From: Bisporella sp. PMI_857
Taxonomy: Eukaryota > Ascomycota > Leotiomycetes > Helotiales > Helotiaceae
Assembly: GCA_021307315.1 (NCBI GenBank)
Contig: JAJSPD010000102.1
Span: forward strand, 1 to 64,000
Length of the DNA: 64,000 bases
Direction: 5' to 3'
Of this stretch, positions 33,647-42,325 are shown in pieces. How positions within the stretch are numbered: the first letter of the stretch is position 1; every line of letters starts with the position of its first letter. A program made the position numbers and the translations under genes. The notes beneath the pieces were generated by a model. It searched no databases and was not told the origin of the DNA. It saw only the letters and a list, made by a program, of their open reading frames with translations.

Positions 33647-35411
33647 AGTGACGCGGCTTGAATTCTCCAGAGGTGCCGTTACAACATGGAAGTCAGACGA
33701 CGAGAAACATGCCAACTGGCCGGTCGTATATGTCTTAGACGGCGGCTATGACAGCACACAGGCCAATCCGAACAGGCTGAGGGACATCTACGTCGGCGAA
33801 TCACTCAATGCTGCGAGACGACTGCGTCAACACCTCGATACACCCGATAAACAGCACCTCAAGAATATTCACGTCATTATCGATGAAAAGTTCAACAAGT
33901 CGGTCTGCCTTGACTTGGAATCCTACCTCATCAAAATGTTGGCCGGCGATGGTGCCAATCGGGTGCTCAACCTAAATAACGGGATCACAGAGTCCAAATA
34001 CTACCAACGGGAGATGTATCGCGAGAGTTTCCGCAATATCTTCGAACGACTCAAAGCCGATGGCGTCTTCACGCGAACTATCTCCGAAATTGAAAACAGC
34101 GACCTCTTCAAATTGTCACCGTTCAAAGCGCTGACCGAAGATCAAGCAACTTCGATAGAGGAAATCATCAAGGGGTTTCTTGTTGACATTGAGAGAGGCG
34201 CCAAAAACACGATTGTGATCCAGGGCGATCCAGGTACTGGCAAGACGGTTGTGGCTATATATATGATAAAACTGCTCGTCGACATCAAGACATACGCTTC
34301 ACTTGACGACCTAGACAGCGACTCGCGATTCTCTAAATTCTTCACCGAAATTAATCAGAGGTTACTCCAAGATAAACGTATCGGCCTGGTCGTGCCGCAG
34401 CAGTCATTGCGAGAATCCATCAAGAAGGTCTTCCGGAAAACGCCTGGGCTTAACCCTTCAATGGTCATGACACCCTTTGACGTGGGAGAAGCAGACGGAG
34501 TTTTCGATCTGATATTGGTTGACGAGGCTCATCGGCTCAATCAACGTGCTAATCAACCATCGGGAGTGCTTAACGCCAAGTTCGCAACCATCACAAAAAA
34601 GCTGTTTGGCAGCGACGATACCAGCAAGACTCAACTTGATTGGATACAGATGAAAAGCAAATATCAGATCTTCCTTTTAGATACAGCACAAAGTGTTCGA
34701 CCAGCTGATCTGCCCCTAGAACTGCTGTCGCCCCTTGTTGCTCACACTCGTGCGTCGGGGCGGCATTTTCAGCTTCGAACTCAGATGCGCGTGCAAGCGG
34801 GATCGGACTTCGTGTCTTACGTTCGCTGGATTCTCAATCCTCACCCTCTCTCCATCTCACGAGTGGGACAAGACTTTGGGGCCTATGATTTCCGCCTATT
34901 CGACAGCGTTGCACACATGCGAGACGAGATTTTCCGACGCAATGACCAAGTAGGCCTTTCACGCATGGTCGCTGGCTACGCATGGAAGTGGAAATCCAAA
35001 AATAACAAGAGCGAATTCGATATCGAAATCGGCCGGACACAGCTCCGCTGGAACGTCGTCACGACCGATTGGATTACATCTAGGAACGCGCTCGAGGAAG
35101 TGGGATCGATTCATACAGTTCAGGGATACGACCTAAACTATGTTGGCGTTATCATTGGACTTGATCTGCGATTCGACCCCGAGCAAAGTCGCCTCGTCAT
35201 TGATCGCAACTCGTACTTTGACAAGAAGGGCAAGGAGAATAGCCCTACTCTCGGCAAGACCTACTCGAATGATGACCTGCTGCGATTCATCACGCAGATC
35301 TATGCCGTGCTCATGACGCGGGGGATCCGGGGGACGTACGTTTATGCATGCGATCCCAGTTTGAGGGAGTATCTCAAAGCCTTCATCCCATCTGTTCCTG
35401 AAATCGTGTAG
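33633..35411 (+). CDS. GIY-YIG / DUF2075 helicase-like protein, bacterial type
   Basis: An intron-less 592-codon gene overlaps the MazG-like gene by 14 bases (ATGATG at 33633; the frame itself is open from 33561). Residues 30-105 form a GIY-YIG nuclease-like domain: VVYVL at 31-35, DIYVGES at 51-57, an Arg-rich helix (NAARRLRQH) and a candidate catalytic Glu in LDLESYLIKM. From about residue 165 there is a superfamily-1 P-loop ATPase (DUF2075, related to the Schlafen-type helicase core): Walker A GDPGTGKT at 198-205, Walker B LILVDEAHRL at 293-302, FLLDTAQSVRP at 348-357, QMRV at 384, GSIHTVQGYDLNYVGVIIG at 491-509, and YAVLMTRGIRGTYVYACD near the end. All motifs are intact and length matches bacterial proteins. 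Likely role: nucleic-acid processing in stress or antiphage defence (inference). Intactness among pseudogenes suggests recent arrival or selection. Confidence 0.93.
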   Translation: MMYSKVTRLEFSRGAVTTWKSDDEKHANWPVVYVLDGGYDSTQANPNRLRDIYVGESLNAARRLRQHLDTPDKQHLKNIHVIIDEKFNKSVCLDLESYLIKMLAGDGANRVLNLNNGITESKYYQREMYRESFRNIFERLKADGVFTRTISEIENSDLFKLSPFKALTEDQATSIEEIIKGFLVDIERGAKNTIVIQGDPGTGKTVVAIYMIKLLVDIKTYASLDDLDSDSRFSKFFTEINQRLLQDKRIGLVVPQQSLRESIKKVFRKTPGLNPSMVMTPFDVGEADGVFDLILVDEAHRLNQRANQPSGVLNAKFATITKKLFGSDDTSKTQLDWIQMKSKYQIFLLDTAQSVRPADLPLELLSPLVAHTRASGRHFQLRTQMRVQAGSDFVSYVRWILNPHPLSISRVGQDFGAYDFRLFDSVAHMRDEIFRRNDQVGLSRMVAGYAWKWKSKNNKSEFDIEIGRTQLRWNVVTTDWITSRNALEEVGSIHTVQGYDLNYVGVIIGLDLRFDPEQSRLVIDRNSYFDKKGKENSPTLGKTYSNDDLLRFITQIYAVLMTRGIRGTYVYACDPSLREYLKAFIPSVPEIV

Positions 35412-35476
35412 ATTCTTGCGATCAACCACTGACTATTTGCTTCGGGCTTTTAAAAGGAATGAGGGTATCCCTATTG

Positions 35477-35617
35477 TCAGAGAGAAGCTGGAGGATAGTG
35501 TTGATATCTTGGAGTGCACTCTCGCGACCCTTCCCCGTAGGGCTCATTTGTGGTTTGAAGTAAGACGTCAGTGAGACCGACGATAGCAGCGGCATTTCCG
35601 ATGATCGAGAGGATCTG
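35477..35617 (-). pseudogene. Relic of a fungal NLR-type amino-terminal domain
   Basis: Read on the minus strand, about 46 codons give QILSIIGNAAAIVGLTDVLL followed by QTTNEPYGEG. This is the start of the helical amino-terminal domain found on fungal NACHT/ankyrin proteins (pattern GNAxAIVGLTDVxLQTTNELYG). After that the frame is lost and reaches a stop at 35477-35479. No start codon or downstream domains remain. It begins 66 bases beyond the end of the bacterial-type cassette. Confidence 0.55.
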
Positions 35618-36327
35618 CCGTTCTTTACTCCCTCTGCTAAGCAGATATGATGTGGAAAGGGAGACAACTGATCCCTTTCAGCTAGCTATAATTGTACTAG
35701 TGCATTCTAGAAACTGTGAGGCAAATATATATTACTGAGTGGACCTGAAGCTGATTTTGAACGCTACGGTTACCTTGAATTTTCTGCTTTTAATTCCGCA
35801 ATTCTGCCTGTAAAAGTTTACTGCTGGTCTAGTCAAAATAATATTCTAGCGCTAGCATTAGCTTTATGCTTCGAGTAACAATCGGTTTACGTACTTTTGT
35901 TGCTACAGCTTTAAACAAAACACTCACGAAGATCGCCCACCAAATGCGATCTCGACCATAGACAGGAGAAACAAGGCGGAACAGTTTCGTAAGACGACAA
36001 AGAACTTTTTCAAGCGGGGCCATAAAATTATCATCGATTCCGACCTGCAGATATTCATTTAAATAACAAGGATATCCAAACACCACATGTTTACGAACGT
36101 GAACCATCCATTCTAGCCATCTCAGGCCGAAATAGTATGCAATATTAGCTAATAAGGTCGGTAGCTAATCTGACTGCTATAGCACCATAGTGAAACCCAT
36201 GTTGTAGCAGTTACATCATTTCTCTGCTATAACTTTTTTCGTTTCACTCTAATATTATATAGCCTCCTAGCGCCGAGAACTAAGCGAGACAGCTACAGCT
36301 ACAGCTCCCCATCTCCCGGCTTCAATA
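35618..36327. other. Gene-free stretch between relics
   Basis: A minus-strand frame at 35829-36107 (92 codons) has no recognisable domain, though its orientation matches the flanking relics and it could belong to one of them. Nothing else is evident. Confidence 0.35.
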
Positions 36328-37200
36328 TCACCCATTTAGCTGAGGTAAGAGCAGAACCGCGGGCACAGACAGCAGAGGTAAAGAGGTCTGAGTTGCAGGG
36401 CTGGAACTTGGCACGGGGGTTGCAATAGTATACATGAAGCTTGAATGCTGTTCGCTCGTGTCAACCGCTGGGCTTGAAGGGAGTATGTATGGAATTTCGG
36501 CCGTCAACGCGTATATTGGGTCCTTCCACGCTATGGTATGCGCTATCGGCTGTGAGACCGTCTTCGAGATAATTTGCGAGGCAGTCTGTGCGACGACGCT
36601 CTGCGATAGGGAGGCGGAGTAATATACTTTGAGCAGCTCCGCCACAGAGGCAGCAGATGTTTTTGCCTCTGAGTTTAAAGGCCAGCGATGTATATTGTTG
36701 ACCCCGATAACTCCATTCTTTTCAGCACACTTTTGCATCAATTCTATCATGATGAACGACAGGGCATTGGAATCTCGAGGCGTGCTCTTTGAGTCTGATT
36801 TTACGTTGAAGCAATCTTGAGATGCCAGATTCACTCAATCATAACGCGTACTAGGAGAGTTATTCACTAATTTTCGTATCTCTCCGTACTTAGGGGAATG
36901 CTCGAGCGAATAAAAAACACGTGTTTACATCCTGCTATAAAGTAAGCCACGCCGACTGCGACTTACCGTCATCAATGTGTATTCTGGAATTGATCACGGA
37001 AGCTTAGTTGTCCAAGGATAAAAGTGAGTTGTCACTCGTCAGAGTAAGCTGGCGATCTTACAACCCGTTCAAGGGAGATAGGCATACGCTCGGGAGCAAT
37101 ATAGAAACCGATGTCATTCGTGAAAGCATCAAGACCGGTGATAACATTCGGGTGCTAAAGTTGTCGAAACACACGTAGCGCCTTCGCGAAGGCTTTGGTT
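36328..37200 (-). pseudogene. Relic of a fungal kinase-like gene
   Basis: Two minus-strand blocks fit one kinase-like protein. The upstream block (about 37198-37000) gives AFAKALRVFRQL, stop, HPNVITGLDAFTNDIGFYIA, then MPISLERVVRSPAY, SDE, stop, QLTFILGQ, which is the helix C to hinge region of a protein-kinase fold. The downstream block (36831-36328) gives DSNALSFIMIELMQKCAEKN, GVIGVNNIHRWPLNSEAK and TSAASVAELLK, the typical end of this family. The catalytic centre between them is missing or unrecognisable. The two in-frame stops (TAG and TGA) are what CAG-to-TAG and CGA-to-TGA changes would produce. The tail continues into a Ser/Pro/Thr-rich stretch to 36328 with no known counterpart. Confidence 0.6.
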
Positions 37201-38745
37201 GAGAATGCTTTCACATAGACAAGCTGAACAAAATAGCATTCTCTGTGAGCTTAGCTGGCGATTTAGCCCTGGCCAATGCGAGCGTATCGATCTGTGCGAG
37301 ACGGATATCCGGGGACCCATCTTGGGAACTAGAGGGGTATTGAAGTTGGGGAACTCGGTGCCAGGACTCGGTGCCAGCAAGTATTTCCTTTGGCCACTAG
37401 ACTCATATGTCGCTGCAACTAGCTGCGGGCCGTGCCCAGATACTGGGATGTTATCTTGGAGACATGATCTATGCTATAAAGGCACCAATAGATAAGAAGA
37501 TGTGACACATTATGGGGCGGAAGGAGGCGGCATTTGGAAAAACCGAATGATTGTTTCAATTATCTCATCCCAGGTGATATAGCTGAAATAGGAAATCTAT
37601 GGTCCTATGGAATACAAATCACATGACACAAATGATAGCGCCTACATACCTTGCGAGATAGGTCAACAAGCTTTACAGCAGCAAAGACACTGAAGCTAGC
37701 ACTAAATCCGAGGTCGATTATATTTCCTCTGCACAAATAATACTAGGATCTAGTGTAAGGTATAATGGCTATATATTGTTTGTCTTGTTGAGGCGACAGC
37801 TTTGAATTCCCCATGGTTTGTTGTGAAGCATTCGAAGATGTCTGGATAGCTTGGGGTAACTTGTTCACTCTCTTGAGGTCCAATTGCCGGCAGTTGGTCC
37901 TGGTAGGATCAAATTCAAGAAAGCTTGGATGTTTGATGTTAATCCTCCCAGGATTGGACAATGGGTAAGTGCTCCTACATGCTGATCACGCCAGAGGTCA
38001 TGTGAATTAGTAGACGAGCTTGATTGGTTTGATGAATTATTCCGAGATCATTCTTTTAGTAAGGTCTCGTCTCTGGGCATACAATTTTTCCGCCATTAAC
38101 AGTTACACTTCAAACACAGAAGTAAAGAAGTCGAGGAGAATCTAGTTAATGACGGTTTATATGTATATAATGTATCAGCCGTATTCTTCCTTGAAAAAGT
38201 CCTCCACTTTGAATTTATCTCTCTGCTGGCATCCAAAATTTTTGTCCCCTTACAACTTGCAGCCAAGTCTTGGTACTTTATTTAAAATGTTGCTAAATCG
38301 GCTACGGCGCTGGATCTCCTTGCCTTGCCGAGGGGCATTTTCAGACCCTCATTGGTGCGCTAAGAAACTGCCAAGGCGGAGTCGCTTACTCCATGGTGCC
38401 AATATTATTAACTTCACCCCCTAATAAAAGCTTGTAAGGTATGTATATACCCAACCCAGTGCGCAAATAAAGCTCCAAGAATTCTTTGCCAATGATAAGT
38501 CGTGGAATTGCCTGACTCCGGTACTCTAGCCTATGCGACATCGTTTTTTCTTTAAGGCGCTTTTGCGAAGTCTTTAACCAAAGTGCTCAGAATGGAAGCA
38601 CGTAAAGGGGCTATGTCCATCTACCAGATGGCATGCCACATCCCCGGCCTTTCAAATTAATATAAGTAGATCGATTGACTTTCTAGTTCCCCAAGTGCTA
38701 AGGAAACATTATACTCTCTCCACGAATCGCTTGGGGAACAAGACC
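37201..38745. other. Intergenic stretch with the promoter of the beta-helix gene
   Basis: No gene is called. Frames at 37199-37495 and 38149-38424 (plus) have no recognisable content. Just upstream of 38746, TTAATATAAGTAG at about 38657 is a possible TATA-like element about 90 bases before the ATG. Confidence 0.4.
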
Positions 38746-39990
38746 ATGGCCCGATTCTTCATCCTCACGGCAGTGCTTGCGCTCGTCTCCGCCGTTCACG
38801 GCCAGTGTGGCTCGGGTACCCCAGATGTAAGTATCAGTTTCTCCTAGCGAAAGTTACATTCTGGAAAGCTTTATGAGCTATTTACTCTCAAGACATGCAT
38901 GTAGTCCTTGAACTTGTCTAGTGTATAGTTTGCTCCTGAAACAGCTTTGTAATCTAGAGACATTCTTGAATAGACAAACTAATCACGAGATTGTAATGCA
39001 TAGGCAAGGGTGACTGGCTCAGGCAGCGCATTCACTGCAACTAAGGGCTCGAGTACGGTATACTCCGGCTCCGACTACCGCGCTGCGATCCAAGCTGCAC
39101 TCGACTCGATCAGCAGTGGCCAACGTGTCTCTGTCATTGCATCAGGCTCCATTGGCGCCAACACCATCACCATTAGCAGCGGCAAGATCTTCGAGGGCTG
39201 CGGTACCATCAATGTTGCCAACAGGGCCGGACGGGGTGCTATCGAGTCGTTGAACACGGCTGGTGTTCAAATTCCATACCTTACCATGACAGGGAACCCG
39301 TACTTTGGACTGCGGTTCTACGGCACCCAAAACCTGAACTTGGGCAAGATTACCATGAACCTCAGCGGAGGTCTAGGCATCCGCTTCGACCGCGACGCTG
39401 CCGCGAACTCCAACGTTAAGATGGACGTTATCAGTGTTACCGGTGCCGGCAGCCACGCTGTCGAGACGTGGAATATCGACGGCCTCAACATCAACCAGGT
39501 TATTGCCCGAAACGTCGGCGAGTCCGGCTTGCTGCTCCAGAAGACCACAAACGCATGGGTCGGGCTTGTCGATGGCAATAATGTCGCCACTGGTACGGGG
39601 TATGCAACTCTACGCTTCGCCAACAATAACGGCCAGAACGCCAATGGAAACTACAACACCAACGTCTACGTGGACAAAGTCGTGTCTCGAGGTGGTGGAC
39701 GCGGCGTCTTTTGTGTTTCGCAATCCGGAGCCGCCGTGATTAAAAGCGTCGACCTGGCAAATAATGGCAACAATGCCATTCTTATCGAGAACTGTTACAA
39801 CCTCACGATCCAAGGCGGCACCGTCAACGGAGGTGGAGAAGTGCGCATCTCTGCCCGCACCGAGTTTCCAAACACCCGCGACATCTGGATCACTCTGACT
39901 GTGAACAGCAACACTGTACGTGAATCCCCTTGCGGCGACAACACCAACTGGTATCTTTCGGGTGACGCCACTAAGAACATCTGCTCGTGA
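38746..39990 (+). CDS. Secreted right-handed parallel beta-helix protein
   Basis: Exon 1 (38746-38826) encodes the signal peptide MARFFILTAVLALVSAVHG followed by QCGSGTPD. A 177-base intron (38827-39003; donor GTAAGT, acceptor TAG) is removed in phase 0, and exon 2 (39004-39990) encodes the rest, 355 residues in all. The body shows the turn-by-turn Asn/Gly/Val pattern of a pectate-lyase-like beta helix: ISSGKIFEGCGTINV, NLNLGKITMNLSGGLGIRF, INQVIARNVGESGLLLQKT, VYVDKVVSRGGGRGVF, LTIQGGTVNGGGEVRIS. Paired cysteines near the end (VRESPCGD, NICS) probably form a disulphide. The family is common in plant-associated fungi without a proven activity; action on plant polysaccharide is likely but not shown by a catalytic motif I can name. 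The gene is intact, with GC-rich codons unlike its decayed neighbours. Confidence 0.88.
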
Positions 39991-40212
39991 AAAATTGTTT
40001 ATGGCCAGAAATAGCGGTAAGGTTGCTGCAAGGCCCCAAAAGTACTATAGTTCACAATGCGAATTAGGGCTTATCTAAGCCCGTATAACCGTTCAAAGCA
40101 TGACTGTGATTCAGCATTCGTTTCTGCCTAGCAAATGCTCTTTTCCGGCTTGTAAACTTTGCATTTCGCGAGGTTTTCATAGTTCCATATATGCAACTAC
40201 GCTTTCACTATT

Positions 40213-40721
40213 TTAAGTTTTTAATCGCGGACCTGATCTGTCATTAATTTTAAGCGCAGAGTCGTAATTTGTGCCCAACGAGCCAGAAAACCAGGCCTCT
40301 TCCTGTTGCCAAAACCATCCGTTACCGTCATTCATATCTGTGTGTCCTTGGGACTCAAGTATGGAAGCATAAGACATGAAGTTCAAGAACCTTTTGGCTT
40401 TGGGATGGTTAGGGATTGACGGAGATATACTCATAGCAGCGGCAGCCACAGCCACCAGGAGTCCATGGCCTCGAAACGAGTGATGTGCCCCGGAAGGATC
40501 ATACAAAAATCAGCGCGAGGCTTCTGTTTCTCCTCGTATCCGTCAAACATGTCTGCGATCCCTTCTGAAGTCAGCAGTTCATATTTCTTTAGGAGCGGCA
40601 ACAGTTCGTAGATAAGATGGCAGGCTCCTTCAACGGCTGAATTTCTGCCAAGACTTAGGTTAGTGGTCGACTTGACAGTGACTGATACTAGTAGATGTTC
40701 GTAATACTGAATACTTTTCAA
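40213..40721 (-). pseudogene. Fragment of a FAD-dependent monooxygenase gene
   Basis: Minus-strand frames give TTNLSLGRNSAVEGACHLIY, ELLPLLKKYE, FDGYEEKQKPRADFCMILPG and HITRFEAMDSWW, the carboxy-terminal part of fungal aromatic-ring monooxygenases where TxNLGxGGNSAVEGA binds FAD. The glycine-rich motif is damaged (SLGRN for GLGGN). After DSWWLWLPLL the frame shifts and soon ends. The amino-terminal FAD domain (GxGxxG) and GD motif are absent upstream. This is a truncated remnant. Confidence 0.6.
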
Positions 40722-41033
40722 AGGCTTACCTTGGATGTAGAATCACCCATCAGTACGGCTCTGCCTCTGTTATTCTGTTCTCTTTAAACCACACCTCATA
40801 TTACAACCGTCCTAGCCCTGACTCTCGGCCCTATATATCTCCAATGGTATGTTCTTTCCCAAGAGAAAGGTGGCTACACTTGTTGATGGCTTTCTACGTC
40901 ATCTTCAGATTATCGTGGGCAACTTGGTGCCGTCGATAGAGTTTTTTTTAGTTTTTTTTCATAAACAGGAACCAGGAAACTACCCCTAGCGGACAATGGA
41001 GCGAGTAGCAGTGATTCAATCAATACGTCAAGT

Positions 41034-41540
41034 TCGCCCTTCTCACAAACCATTCGTGACGCCATCGTTGTCACAAAGGAATCAGGCATGAGATTCTTGT
41101 GGGTCGACGAATATTGAATCGACCAGACTCGCGTAAAAGAGAAGAACGACCGGATCAGCCAGATAAGTCTCATCTACAGACGAACCGAAATCACCATCAT
41201 AGCCTCTGCTGGAAACGGCGTTGATCGTAAATTGCCTGGAGCATGGGATACGCCCCGCAGACTCCAGGTTATCGCGAAAGTTAGAAATTTCTGAGCCATC
41301 GGCACTATGAGTCACCCGCACTGGGCAATCCTGGCCTCTACCCAGGCAACAAAAGATTGGACTTACATGAAGTTGTTTTGTCGCGCCGACGATTGGCCTT
41401 CACGAAGAATCAAGTGTAATCAAGTGTATTTAGATTGTTACAACATGACTTCCAGCGAGGGTTTTCCGCCTGACCTTCAACTCGTTTATACATCCCACAT
41501 GGCGCATCCTTTCTTACATTGGGGGATATTCACAGGTTGA
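41034..41540 (+). pseudogene. Fragment of a HET-domain gene
   Basis: A single plus-strand frame shows the HET core: FSQTIRDAIVVTKESGMRFL, WVDEY, stop, IDQTRVKEKNDRISQISLIY, RRTEITIIASAGNG, then TKDWTYMKLFCRADD and NQVYLDCYNMTSSEGF. The stop replaces the Cys of the usual YCIDQ motif, and a second TGA lies near 41292. Start and tail are missing. It faces the monooxygenase fragment at 40213-40721. Confidence 0.75.
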
Positions 41541-42325
41541 CTCAATAGTCGATTCAAATCTATAACAAATCGTGTATCGGAAGCTCGGAAAGATTTCCCT
41601 CCTGGAGCAGGATAGTTTGACTGGGTACTTCTTTCGGAGTATCACTGCGTGTTTCCTTAAGTTGTGTTCAGGGCAGAGACATCCTGGATCAGCCGGCCGA
41701 ATGGTTTCCGTAATTAGTAGCAAATCTTAGGGGGGGGAAAAGAACCAAAAGCTTGATATTGAGTTAAAAGTGTGCTGACTCTAAAATGTATGTGATAAAG
41801 TCATGCTTTCTTTTTTGGTGTGATGAGCTCATGTGAGTTGTGTCATCGCCCAGGATACCACAGGCACCATACCACAAAATAGGTCATCAGCGACTATCTT
41901 AGAATCAGGGAGACTTTTCTGGGTCCTTATCCTCAGACTATACGAACATTCATCTTCCAAACTTGACTTGTTATTTCCTAAGAAATCAGATTGTATTCAA
42001 AGATTGTAGTTGTACCTTGCAGACTGACGCATTTTCGTGTGTGCTGGCAATCTACCCCTGTACATTGACCCACATTTTCTCCAGCTGCATCGGGAGCAGC
42101 ACATCAACACCACCACCCACTCCACTCCACCATCTACGCTTCCTCCTCCCCCACCGCAACACTCATACCTACGAATCCTTCCTACGAATCCTTCGATAGC
42201 ACCCTGTTACTTACGTTTCGAGCAAGCTCAGCTCAAATCCACCATCGTATGAGAACTCCAAACCCTACGCGGAAAGCTGCGAGCTCTGGTCTCCTTGCAA
42301 GGATTCCAACCTCAAACGCATCATC
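41541..42325. other. Intergenic stretch upstream of the RING gene
   Basis: No gene. The part at 42080-42200 is rich in C and A (CACCACCACCCACTCCACTC), as is common in ascomycete 5' leaders; the transcription start of the RING gene probably lies there. Confidence 0.4.

Noticed and set aside
33000..35700. Bacterial contamination as explanation of the cassette
   Set aside because: Fungal sequence (HET relic, NLR-type relic) lies within about 1 kb on the left and 66 bases on the right, so a simple contaminant contig is unlikely; a chimaeric join still needs read evidence.
41307..41540. Stand-alone gene starting at ATG 41307
   Set aside because: It continues the frame of the HET relic from 41034 and encodes its downstream motifs.
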